DNA from: Citromicrobium sp.
GTDB lineage: Bacteria; Pseudomonadota; Alphaproteobacteria; Sphingomonadales; Sphingomonadaceae
Assembly: GCA_003248395.1 (NCBI GenBank)
Contig: QFNA01000022.1
Coordinates: 1 to 18,918, forward strand
Reading direction: 5' to 3'
DNA: 18,918 nt
The notes beneath the pieces are model-generated. The model was not told where the DNA came from, searched no databases, and was given only the letters and a program-made list of their open reading frames with translations. Positions 1 to 8,200 of the stretch are shown in pieces (within the stretch, counting starts at the first letter, position 1; each line of letters opens with the position of its first letter). The translations under genes and the position numbers were made by a program.

Positions 1-99
1 TGCGGGCTCCGCTACGCAGCCCATTGCTTCAACCGCGCTCATGCGCAACAACGCGGTCCGGCTCTAATCCCAGCTGGAGGAAAGCTGGGGGTCACGTCA
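1..99. mobile_element. Possible terminal end of a second insertion sequence (cut by window edge)
   Basis: Read on the minus strand from about position 97-99 the sequence begins TGACGTGACCCCCAGC, then a CTTTCCTCCAGC run. This resembles the TGA-starting, C-rich ends of IS3-family elements. The neighbouring orfB reading frame stops exactly here, and its stop codon is supplied by this sequence, so the segment looks like the end of another element inserted into, or recombined with, the IS3 remnant at 97-720. A short plus-strand frame running in from the left edge and stopping at 65-67 (last residues LMRNNAVRL) could be the tail of that element's transposase, but it is too short to identify. The call rests on end-sequence resemblance only. 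Confidence 0.3.
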
Positions 100-442
100 G
101 CAGCTGCAGGCCCAACTCCCTGTAAAGCCTGTAGACCTTCTTCAGGTTTACGCACCAACCGTCCCGGCGCAGGATGTAATACACCCGCCGATAGCCGTAG
201 CGGACATGCGTCTCGCAGATCTCCTTGATACGCTTCTTCAGAAAGGCCGGATCGGTGCGACGGGTCTGGTAATGATAACTGGAAGTGTCGAACGGCAGAG
301 CTCGGCAGGCCCTCCGGATCGACACGCCCCAGTCCGCCAGCATCCCGTCGACCAGCTCGCGCTTCCGATCCGGCCTCAGAGCTTTCGGCGAATGACGTCC
401 TGCAACCTCTCTCGATCCAGCGACAGATCGGCCACGATACAC
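92..442 (-). pseudogene. IS3-family transposase OrfB, 5' fragment only
   Basis: The recognisable part (from about position 395 downward) reads RPDRKRELVDGMLADWGVSI, then RRAC, then an HVRYGYRRVYYILRRDGW block and VNLKKVYRLYRELGLQL. This is the N-terminal region of IS407-type OrfB, including the HTH_21 segment that precedes the integrase core. Full OrfB is about 270-280 residues. Here the frame ends after ELGLQLLT with a TGA at 92-94, so the whole DDE (rve) catalytic domain is missing. The first residues (from a GTG at 442) overlap orfA in the -1 frame and would normally be joined to it by frameshifting rather than begun independently. The protein is non-functional. Confidence 0.8.
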
Positions 443-720
443 TTCAATCGGCCGTTCTCTTCTTCCAGCTCACACATCCGCCGCATCTCCGATGGCATCA
501 GGCCAGCGTATTTCTTCTTCCAGTTAAAGTAGGTCGCTTGGCTGATGCCTGCCTTCCGGCAGATCTCCGCCACCGGCGTTCCTTCCTCACCCTGCTTGAC
601 GACGAACATCTTCTGCGCGTCCGTAAACTTCGATGCTTTCATGCCGTAACTCCTCGCCCAGCCAAGGATGTCTACGGCGGAAAACTCTAACTCGAAACGA
701 TCCAAAATTCAGGTGGCAGA
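97..720 (-). mobile_element. IS3-family (IS407-like) insertion sequence remnant
   Basis: The segment holds an intact orfA and a truncated orfB in overlapping frames on the minus strand, the standard IS3 layout in which a -1 shift makes the OrfAB transposase. The upstream end probably lies near 719-721, where the minus-strand sequence TGCCACCTGAATTTTGGATC could be the left terminal repeat. The matching right-hand repeat is not visible because orfB is interrupted near position 97. With no DDE catalytic domain present, the copy cannot make an active transposase. The outer boundary near 720 is an estimate, and no target-site duplication could be identified. Confidence 0.75.
376..642 (-). CDS. IS3-family transposase OrfA (helix-turn-helix protein)
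   Basis: This 88-residue protein starts MKASKFTDAQKMFVVKQGEE and carries the HTH of IS407-type OrfA: the stretch TPVAEICRKAGISQATYFNW (about residues 22-41) is the hallmark, followed by KKKYAGL and a leucine-zipper-like region ending LEEENGRLK. OrfA binds the element's ends and dimerises through the zipper. I chose the ATG at 642 because family members start with this MKxSKF motif; an in-frame extension to 705 has no family resemblance. The gene ends in TGA at 376-378 and overlaps orfB by about 67 bases, with orfB in the -1 frame, as expected for programmed frameshifting. It is full length, but its partner is truncated. Confidence 0.85.
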   Translation of the reverse strand: MKASKFTDAQKMFVVKQGEEGTPVAEICRKAGISQATYFNWKKKYAGLMPSEMRRMCELEEENGRLKCIVADLSLDRERLQDVIRRKL

Positions 721-785
721 GCACACCAGTTAGATTCAACTTTCGGTTTTGGAACTCTACCAAACGTCCGGGCTTGTCAGGTCGA

Positions 786-1349
786 CTAGCGGACCCGAAC
801 TCCTTTCACCCCGCCTTGACCGTTAATTCGAAGGAAATAGGAGGAAAGTGCAGCGCCCTTGATCAGCAGAGTGTCGCCCACCTCTGGATTCAGAAGCCGG
901 CGGGGAACACTGTCTATGCGCCAAACAGCATCATCAGCCGTGCGGATCAGATAGCCTGATGAGTGGCTTCCTGAAACTGATTTGATGGTCGTTTCAATTT
1001 CATCAAGATCGTCCCCATCGCTTCCCCCATCAGGGTCACCAAAGATTCCTAAATCTGGCAGAGAAAATCCGAAGAGCTTGCGGCGCGTCGCGCGAACCTC
1101 CTCTTGGTCGACGATGCGCAACTCACCTTGCGATTCCGCCGACACGATGTCTTCGACCGCCGAATCATAACAGGCCAATCGAGCAGCGGGATCCGATTGC
1201 ATCTGGCAAACCTTCAGCGGCTGCAATCTGCTAGGCTCTTCATTTCCCTCTTGCGCCTCCGCTGGCGATGCTAGGAGGGCCGACATCATCGCGGCAGTCG
1301 CGACGACCATTTTTCGAAATTCTGATTTTTTTTCCGCGTGCTGCTTCAT
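786..1349 (-). CDS. Exported hypothetical protein with a RLACYD motif
   Basis: This is a 187-residue protein of unknown function. A Sec signal peptide is visible: a basic N-region, a hydrophobic stretch (about residues 14-30) and an AEA/QE cleavage site near residue 32. Shortly after it comes a C48...DPAARLACYD element with a second cysteine at residue 60; a similar C-x(n)-RLaCYD pattern occurs in many proteobacterial periplasmic proteins and probably makes a disulfide. The middle is Asp/Gly-rich (GDPDGGSDGDDLDE), and the C-terminal half looks like a small beta domain (AVWRIDS, GDTLLIKGAALSSYFLRING, GVRVR). I chose the ATG at 1349 because AGGGAAAG lies just upstream and the signal peptide follows; the reading frame is open further but has no Shine-Dalgarno there. 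It is divergent from the next gene. Confidence 0.7.
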   Translation of the reverse strand: MKQHAEKKSEFRKMVVATAAMMSALLASPAEAQEGNEEPSRLQPLKVCQMQSDPAARLACYDSAVEDIVSAESQGELRIVDQEEVRATRRKLFGFSLPDLGIFGDPDGGSDGDDLDEIETTIKSVSGSHSSGYLIRTADDAVWRIDSVPRRLLNPEVGDTLLIKGAALSSYFLRINGQGGVKGVRVR

Positions 1350-1382
1350 CGGACTTTCCCTAACAGTCGGTTGCCTTAAACG

Positions 1383-1411
1383 CTTATACCCGGTCAAATC
1401 ATGATCTGAAG
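1383..1411 (-). promoter_or_regulatory. Possible promoter of the exported hypothetical gene
   Basis: On the minus strand a TATAAG hexamer (1383-1388) lies about 33 bases upstream of the ATG at 1349, a reasonable -10 position. The hexamer 17 bases further upstream (CTTCAG) is a poor -35 match, so this rests on the -10 alone. The 127-base gap between the two divergent genes must contain promoters for both; I see no convincing one for the plus-strand gene. Confidence 0.22.
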
Positions 1412-1476
1412 AGCAGTTGGAAATTTCTGCCCGACGTGATACCTTCGTCACAATTGGCGTTTCGGGGAGAGAAATA

Positions 1477-1794
1477 ATGAAAGTGAAATTCATAGCATTG
1501 GTAATTGCGCTACTTGCCCCGCATGCCGTCGTTGGGCAGACTTCGGATGAGGTTCAGGCTGAGCTGAGCGAAAGCAATGAAAAGGGCGCGCGCGCGTCGG
1601 AAACTGCTTCCGAGGAGCGATTGGTTGCGGGTTCAAACAAGGAGAAAGTCGTTTGCCGTCGTGACAAGGTCATCGGATCGCGGATGACGGCCAAGCGAGT
1701 CTGCAAGACTGCACGTCAATGGGAAATTGAGCGGATGGAGCAGCGACAGACAGTGGAGCGCGGGCAGAACCAGCGAACGCTGTCAGGCGGATAA
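1477..1794 (+). CDS. Small exported protein, CRR-GSR-C type, unknown function
   Basis: This 105-residue protein has an N-terminal signal peptide (MKVKFIALVIALLAPHAVVG, cleavage near residue 20) and a charged mature part. The recognisable element is VVCRRDKVIGSRMTAKRVC followed by KTARQWE (about residues 67-92). Two cysteines about 17 residues apart flank a GSR motif, and an aromatic-acidic W-E follows. I recognise this pattern from small secreted proteins that are common and usually single-domain in Sphingomonadales; none has a function known to me. The start is the ATG at 1477, preceded by GGGGAGAG at a good distance; an in-frame earlier start at 1417 would bury the signal peptide. It converges with the sulfotransferase gene, with 15 bases between the stop codons. 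Confidence 0.7.
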   Translation: MKVKFIALVIALLAPHAVVGQTSDEVQAELSESNEKGARASETASEERLVAGSNKEKVVCRRDKVIGSRMTAKRVCKTARQWEIERMEQRQTVERGQNQRTLSGG

Positions 1795-1809
1795 GGCGCT
1801 GCTGCTCGT

Positions 1810-3687
1810 TCAATAACGGTAATCCAGGGCTTCGACCCAAGGGCTAAGGATCGGGATCACTGGTGCCAGCTCTTTTTCGTAGTTGCGCCACCGGTCGACC
1901 GACCGTGAATAGAGATTTTCCCTGATTTGCGAGTAACTGGCCGTACGGACCACGCCACGCTTTTGTGCAGTGCCGACATGGTCGAGGAACTCTTCCCGCC
2001 AATCAAGTCCTAGCCAGTCCACCAACGAGGTTAATTCGCGACGAGGATTTTCCACAAGTCTCTCGTAACGTACTGCATGCCAATCGAGGGACGCTATTTC
2101 TGTCGCCTTCTGCCAGGCCTTCCAGACTGTATCATATGTACGCGCAGCTTCTTCCAACGAAGTAAAGCTGCGCATGCCATGATTCATTTTGAAATTCGCC
2201 ATAAAACAACTGAGCACAGCATCATAGGGGTGCCGCTCAGCCAAAATTATCTTCGCCCGTGGGAAAACGCGATTGATCAGCAGTGCATTGCGCATGTTCA
2301 GCGGATGTTTGTCGAGTAACCACTTGTCCTCGACCCAACCTTCCGCGCGGCAAACATTGAAATATTGCTCGCGCAACTCCACGATTCGATTGGCATCTAG
2401 AGATGCCAAATCGTCGCCTCCGACGCTCTTCAGCAAATGAGCAAGCATCGGGCGTTCTTCGAGGACAGAAAGTTCGTCAGTCCCCATAAGCATGGTGTCG
2501 AGTAATGTCGTGCCGGATCGCGGAAAACCGACGAGAAATATTGGATCGCGCTGCCCGTCGTCAGGCGCGTTTGCAGGATGCCACGACGACGCCCATTCGG
2601 TCGTCCACTGTGCCATTTGACTTTCTAAGCGCTCTCGGAAACTCGCGCCGGACTCCTTGATTGTCTCAGCCCGAGCAGCGTCATTCATCGATTGGAAGTT
2701 TGCGAACGCTTCGGCATGATTGCCTAATCGCTCGGCAATTCTACCGGTCAAGTGCCAACGCCGCATTGGAAGGACCGTTTCTGGTACTTTCTCAGCAAAG
2801 GCCGCGGCCTTTTCGAACTGAGCTTGGCGGTAGGCGTTCCATGCCAGAAGGAAATACGCTTCCGGTGAAGACGGATCGAATTCAATCTGGCGGACGAATT
2901 CGGCCAGTTCGTTCGTTCTGTTCAGCGCCTCGAGCGCCATACCATACTCGATATGCGCTTCTCCAAATTCCGGGGCTAAAGCCATGGCGCGGCGATATAC
3001 GTCCATCGACTTCTCGATCTCGTCGTTATGGGCATATGCCATGCCCAAATCGATCAACACACGAGGATTTTCGGGCGCAATTTTTTCTGCATCGCGCAAG
3101 ACTTTCAGTCGTGGTTTGGGCCTGTCTGCATAACGGAGCACTTCCGCCAGGTTGAGATATATGTTCAAATCGCGGGGAGAAAGTGTGATCGCGCGTTCGA
3201 AATAAGCGATCGCAGCGTCTATCTCGTCAATCGACGCAAGTACATTGCCCAGGTTATTGAGACTCGCAAGATCTGTCGGGTCACCATCCAGAGCGGTCCG
3301 ATATGCGGTGGCAGCCTTTTTGGCGTCACCATTTTGCTGATAGATGTAGCCTGCAATGCGAGCCAAAGTCGGGACAGGTGAGCCTTCCGCTAACTGCAAT
3401 GCAGCGTCGAAATCTCCCACCTGAACAAGAGCGGTCGCGAGATTGTTTATGCTCGCCTGATCTGTCGGGTGCAAGGAAATAAGGTCGCGAAGGAAGGGGA
3501 TCGCGCGCTCTGGAGCGTTCATTCGCAAAGCCGTCAAGCTTCCGAGCGCCAGAAAAGGTGTCGGATCCAGTGCCCCGGGAAGTGCGGCTTCTATAATTTT
3601 CAACGCGCCGCCCGTGTCGCCCGATTTTGCTAAATCCATCGCTGACAATAATTCTGGTGGAGGTGGTGGTGGCGAAGTCAATTCCAA
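1810..3687 (-). CDS. TPR-containing sulfotransferase
   Basis: This 625-residue protein has two parts. Residues about 15-335 are tandem TPR helices (for example ASLNNLGNVLASIDEIDAAI and RVLIDLGMAYAHNDEIEKSM), a protein- or peptide-binding superhelix. Residues about 382-600 are a Sulfotransfer_3 domain: the 5'-phosphosulfate loop is FLVGFPRSGTT (384-394) and the 3'-phosphate site is ILAERHPYDAVLSCF (481-495). Together they bind PAPS, so the protein should move sulfate from PAPS to a hydroxyl acceptor, as tyrosylprotein sulfotransferases do. There is no signal peptide, so it is likely cytoplasmic. The start is a TTG directly after the TGA of the oxygenase gene, implying translational coupling; the next ATG (3639) has no Shine-Dalgarno. 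Residues 6-11 are six prolines, which would make translation EF-P dependent. The acceptor is unknown. Confidence 0.88.
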   Translation of the reverse strand: MELTSPPPPPPELLSAMDLAKSGDTGGALKIIEAALPGALDPTPFLALGSLTALRMNAPERAIPFLRDLISLHPTDQASINNLATALVQVGDFDAALQLAEGSPVPTLARIAGYIYQQNGDAKKAATAYRTALDGDPTDLASLNNLGNVLASIDEIDAAIAYFERAITLSPRDLNIYLNLAEVLRYADRPKPRLKVLRDAEKIAPENPRVLIDLGMAYAHNDEIEKSMDVYRRAMALAPEFGEAHIEYGMALEALNRTNELAEFVRQIEFDPSSPEAYFLLAWNAYRQAQFEKAAAFAEKVPETVLPMRRWHLTGRIAERLGNHAEAFANFQSMNDAARAETIKESGASFRERLESQMAQWTTEWASSWHPANAPDDGQRDPIFLVGFPRSGTTLLDTMLMGTDELSVLEERPMLAHLLKSVGGDDLASLDANRIVELREQYFNVCRAEGWVEDKWLLDKHPLNMRNALLINRVFPRAKIILAERHPYDAVLSCFMANFKMNHGMRSFTSLEEAARTYDTVWKAWQKATEIASLDWHAVRYERLVENPRRELTSLVDWLGLDWREEFLDHVGTAQKRGVVRTASYSQIRENLYSRSVDRWRNYEKELAPVIPILSPWVEALDYRY

Positions 3688-5280
3688 TCAACCTTGGTTC
3701 GGGCGTGCGATATCAAACGCGACTGTCATTCGCTCTCCGGAAACGAACGGGCGGGTACCATGCCACATCGATGAAGGAAAAAGAACCAGCCGCCCAATTT
3801 TGGGTTTGATCATTTGAAGGGGTGGCAAATCGGGGACTAGATCACGCGATTCGCCGAGTGCAAGCCAGCCGCTGTGCTCTCCGGCACGGTCTTCACTCAG
3901 TTCTTCGGGCAAGGTGAGGTAAAATGCTGAACTTATCCAACCCATATTATGGACGTGGTCTGAGTGAAATCCGGCATTTTTCAATCTCACCGACCAGGAA
4001 CCTGCAAAACGGATAGGTTGTCGTCTCGCAATCAACGTCGGATGGCCCTCCTCAAACGGCGGGAGACGGTCAGCATAAGACCTCACTTTTTCCCTGAGTA
4101 GTTCTTTGAGCCTGACCAACGGCGGTTCCAGCCTCAATAGCAAATTGCCATCGGTTTGTGTGCCCCCTTTCACAGACTGGTCCAGCGGCTCTCGCTTGGC
4201 GAAATGCAGATCGCGAACTGTGTCGACAAGTTCTGGGAAGTCGGCAATATCATCGCGCAAGTCGAAAGTTTTGACAACATTCTGACGATCCTCAACCCAT
4301 CGCCAGTTCGGATTTCCAGACATGCGCCAGGCGAGGGTTAGGTAAGGCAGCAAGGCGTGCTCGCGATCTTTCGCGATGATTGGCTCGATCAGATTGGCGG
4401 CGTCCTCCGGACGCTGCTCCCGGATTAGCTGGCGTGCCCTGAGGGATGCTTCCTGAATGGATATCAGTGGTCCGAGTTTAAGGAACATTTTGTCGGCGGC
4501 TTCGGAGCTTCCGCTCTCTGAAAGGATATGGGCGGCAAGAACGTCGATTTTGCGATCATGCCCAAGTACTCGTTGGGCGGAATGTACTGCTTCATTCGCC
4601 TTGGACAGGTCAGAAATTTCTAGCGCGATGGAAATTCTCAATGACCAGAGTTCTCCCAATTCGGGACGAGCTTGCAGGGCTTTCTCAATCGTCTGGAACG
4701 GATCGAGACCCATCTGACCGCGGAGTCGCGCCGCGTCGCGATGAGCTTCTATCCACTCGGGCCGCTCTGCAGTGACCTGGTCTAGCAGTTCGATGCTTTC
4801 GGCGGGCGCACCTTCGTGAAGCAAGGCGGCGGCCAGTCCGAGAGTGACGTTTCCGTCATTTGGCGCGAGACGCGCTGCTCGTCTGAACAGCGAGACTGCA
4901 GGCACCCCGGCCTCGAGCGAAGTTCGGGCGAGCGAGTGGGCGATGAGCGGATCGTCTGGCGCAAACGCGGTTGCGGATCGGAAGGCGTCCAGCGCGAGCC
5001 CGCTCTCTTGAGAAGAGCGAGCGGCCAATCCCAATAGTTGGTGGAACTTGGCATCACTTGGAAATCTGTAAGTCAGCTCGCGAGCGACTGGGAGGAGAGT
5101 TTCAGCGAAATCCGATTGAACCAGCTGCACACCATCTGAAAATGCAGAATGGGAATCAATTTCAAGGAGCTGGGCGGCTTTCCGATTTGCTTCGGCTCGG
5201 TTCACTTCGTTTCCGATGGTGCGCAGCACTGGCGCTTGAAATGAAAATGGCGGACCTTTCGGCCCGCCATTCTCTAGCAT
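3688..5280 (-). CDS. TPR-containing putative 2OG-Fe(II) oxygenase
   Basis: The ORF encodes 530 residues. Residues about 30-340 are TPR-like helical repeats (for example KFHQLLGLAARSSQESGLAL). The C-terminal part (about 415-526) is a double-stranded beta-helix oxygenase of the 2OG-FeII_Oxy_5 type: GFHSDHVHNMGWISSAFYL (437-455) gives the first iron histidines (H442/H444), LVLFPSSMWHGTRPF (498-512) the distal H507, and ERMTVAFDI (R517) the 2-oxoglutarate-binding arginine. The expected reaction is hydroxylation of an unknown substrate using O2 and 2-oxoglutarate. The start is doubtful. The ATG at 5280 opens the frame, but residues 2-15 are encoded by the terminator hairpin of the receptor gene and no Shine-Dalgarno is seen. 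A GTG further in (in NEVNRAE, near residue 26) may be the real start. The stop codon abuts the sulfotransferase start. Confidence 0.85.
   Translation of the reverse strand: MLENGGPKGPPFSFQAPVLRTIGNEVNRAEANRKAAQLLEIDSHSAFSDGVQLVQSDFAETLLPVARELTYRFPSDAKFHQLLGLAARSSQESGLALDAFRSATAFAPDDPLIAHSLARTSLEAGVPAVSLFRRAARLAPNDGNVTLGLAAALLHEGAPAESIELLDQVTAERPEWIEAHRDAARLRGQMGLDPFQTIEKALQARPELGELWSLRISIALEISDLSKANEAVHSAQRVLGHDRKIDVLAAHILSESGSSEAADKMFLKLGPLISIQEASLRARQLIREQRPEDAANLIEPIIAKDREHALLPYLTLAWRMSGNPNWRWVEDRQNVVKTFDLRDDIADFPELVDTVRDLHFAKREPLDQSVKGGTQTDGNLLLRLEPPLVRLKELLREKVRSYADRLPPFEEGHPTLIARRQPIRFAGSWSVRLKNAGFHSDHVHNMGWISSAFYLTLPEELSEDRAGEHSGWLALGESRDLVPDLPPLQMIKPKIGRLVLFPSSMWHGTRPFVSGERMTVAFDIARPNQG
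5246..5271 (-). terminator. Intrinsic terminator of the TonB-dependent receptor gene
   Basis: On the minus strand an 11-base arm AATGGCGGGCC is followed by a GAAA tetraloop and the complementary arm GGTCCGCCATT (one G-U pair), then TTCATTT. This is a textbook Rho-independent terminator, about 22 bases past the receptor stop at 5293. It lies within the first codons of the oxygenase frame when that is begun at 5280, so either the oxygenase starts later, or it depends on read-through or an internal promoter. Confidence 0.85.
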
Positions 5281-5292
5281 ATTTTTTGGTAC

Positions 5293-8200
5293 TTAGAAGT
5301 CGAGCGTCACACCGGCGTAGATATACCGGCCAAGTGCGTCGTACACCTGCGGGTAGGTGTTCCCGTTACAGAAGCCCGCAGGGCAAGCCTGTGATCCCGT
5401 AAGCGGCGGTTCCCTATCGAAGATGTTATTCGCACCCAAGCGGAAATTGTAGTGATCTCCAACTTCGTAAGTAAGCGCAAGGTCAAAGTAGTTCTGCGCA
5501 TCGAAGCCGGCGATCCCTGGGGGTGTCGAATCCGACAGATTGTCGACATCAACCGATCCGAAATGGCGCCAGCGAACCGAAGCACCAACTCCGCTAACAA
5601 AATCGAAGCCGACACGAGCTTGGTGCCGCCATTCGGGATTTGGAGTGCCGCAAACGTTGCCATAGAGGCCGACGCATTCGGTATCTTCAATGCCGGGAAC
5701 GCCTGGGTTTGACGTTAGCGATTCGAGCCATGTGCCTACGAACGAGAGGCTTAGGCGACCAGCATCACCAATCTGGCGATTGAAGCCAGCCTGAACGTCG
5801 ATGCCAGAAGTGGCAAGTTCACCAATGTTCTGCGAAAGGTTGATAATATAACCTTGCGAAGAGCGCCAGAGCGAACCCGATCCGTCGCGAACAATCAGAT
5901 CACAGAAGAACGGATCAGCAGAATCACGGTCGCATTCACCGATGATCGTATCGGCACCAATGCCCTGGATTGCACCTTCAACCTTGATGTTGAAATAGTC
6001 GACACTGGCCGAGAAGCCCGAGAGGAATGTCGGCTCGAGCACAACACCGATGGTGTAGGTATCAGCAGTTTCGGGCACAAGATTGGGGTTACCGCCGATC
6101 AGGCCGTTGTACTGACTTGCCGGATTTTCTGCGATGACATCTCCAACTTCGAGACCCTGGGCGAGACAGCCCACGTCGCTCGCAGTGATTGGCGCGCCAG
6201 CGCAGGGATCAGTCGAGCCACTTAGCGCAACGCGTTGCGGAGCGAACAAATCCTGCACAGTAGGTGCCCGGACGGCCCGGTTATAGCCCCCGCGGAATCG
6301 AATGTCGGGAACAGGAGCGAGTTCAGCCTGGAGCTTGTAGGTATCCGTCTTCGCACCGGTGCTATAATCGGAATAACGGTAACCACCGGTGAAGGTGAAA
6401 TCCGACAGCCAACTATCTTGGACGATCGGAATGCGAACTTCGGTGTAAAGTTCCTTAACATCGAAAGAACCCGACACCGGAAGTGTCGGCGCACCCTGAC
6501 CAGCGAGATCGCCCGTCTGGAACGCGACGTCCGAATTGAACTCAAGGTTCTCCTTGCGATATTCGGCACCTACGACAATGCCGATGCCTTCAGATGACCA
6601 GGGCGATTGCATGCCATAGTCGCCAAGTGCACCGGAAATGTACGCCGAAGCGACCTGCTCCGAAACGATCCCGCGCGTGAAGCCAGGAGTGGAGAGGTAA
6701 CCCAGTGCACCCTCGGACGGCGCAACAGTACCCGGCGAGAAGATATCGTACGGAACGCAATTCGTGTCCGTTCCGTCGAGAGCCGAACGACAAACCGGCG
6801 TTCCGTCGGGCCCTTCCACGACATCGATTGCGCGCGTAACGCGGGTCACCGAGAAGTCGTTCAGGTAGGTTTGTGCAAAGTTCGTCCGACCGTACTGGTA
6901 ATAAGCGTCGTATGACCAGACGGGGCTGAGGTCTCCGCGCGTACCGATTACGGCGCGATAGCTTGTGTGCTGAAGATCGTCCTGCCGAGGACCGCCCTCA
7001 ACGTTGCGACGCAGAATCTGCGCAAATCCGCGATTGTATTCATTGCCCAAGGCATCAACAAAAGTGAATGCTTCCTCGTCGGTGTTGCCGACGACGTCGA
7101 ATGCTCGGCTTGGGTCAGCACTTACCAGCAGATTTTCCGTATCGCAGATGACAGCTAACTGTTCAGCGGAAAGTAGCGGATTGTCGCAGTTGATGGATAG
7201 CGTGTTTCCGAAATTCCCCGACTCTGCGATTTGGGCGACTGTGCGGTCGTCCATGAACATGAACTCCATATAGGGATGGAGTGCCGGCGAAATTTCATAA
7301 TCCGCAAAAACGCCAGCCGTATAACGTTCGTCGGGGCGCTGGTAATAGTTGCGGGGAGCGAAGTTGTAGGGCGTAAATCCACCCAACAAGGTGCGGTCCG
7401 GGCCGAATTGGCCGGTCGTTGAGCCGAATTCGGCGACCCCATCATCGTCGTAGTCTTGCGTGTCGTAATAGAACAGCGTTCCAGTCGGAGACGTGGCAGA
7501 ACCACCACAACTATATCCACCCGCGGCCAAAGCGCTAAGTGCGCAAGCGGAGTAATCACGACGACCCTGAGTTACCGGATCGATTTCGCGATAACCAACG
7601 TACGCCATTGCGCGGCCACGTCCGTCATCGAAGCTCGTTCCGAAGGCAAGCGTTGCGTCCAACGTACCACCATCGGCTGCCACGCTACGCGGATAGCCAA
7701 AGCCGCGGGCATTGAGAGGATCTGTATAGATGCTGCGATTGCGGTTCTCGTGATTATACAAAGAATACTGAACATCAGCCTTGAAGCCTTCGAAATCGGT
7801 ATCCATCACGAAATTGACAACGCCGGATACGGCGTCCGCCCCGTACACGGCAGAAGCGCCGCCGGTGAGTACGTCAACGCGCTCGATTAGCGCGGCAGGA
7901 ATGACGTTGATATCAGGAGCCGAAGTCGTCGGATCGCCAGGTACAAGACGGCGACCGTTAACTAGCACGAGCGTACGCTCCGACCCGAGGCCGCGCAAGT
8001 TCAGCGTTGCTGTACCCGTTGCACCATTTGCAATGTTCGAACCCTGTCCGGCAAAAACCTGCGGCAATGAATTGACGAGGTCTTCCACGCGCGTAGTACC
8101 CGTCTGGGTGACTTCAGCGCTGGTCACCACAGTAACCGGGCTAGCCGATTCAAGATTGGGTTGGCGGAGACGCGAACCAGTCACGACGATTGCTTCAGTC

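Noticed and set aside
1585..1596. GCGCGC run in the small exported protein gene
   Set aside because: It encodes Gly-Ala-Arg-Ala in a sound reading frame and is too short to be a meaningful repeat.
2661..3155. A 164-codon plus-strand open frame inside the sulfotransferase gene
   Set aside because: It overlaps conserved TPR coding sequence on the other strand and shows no recognisable protein features.
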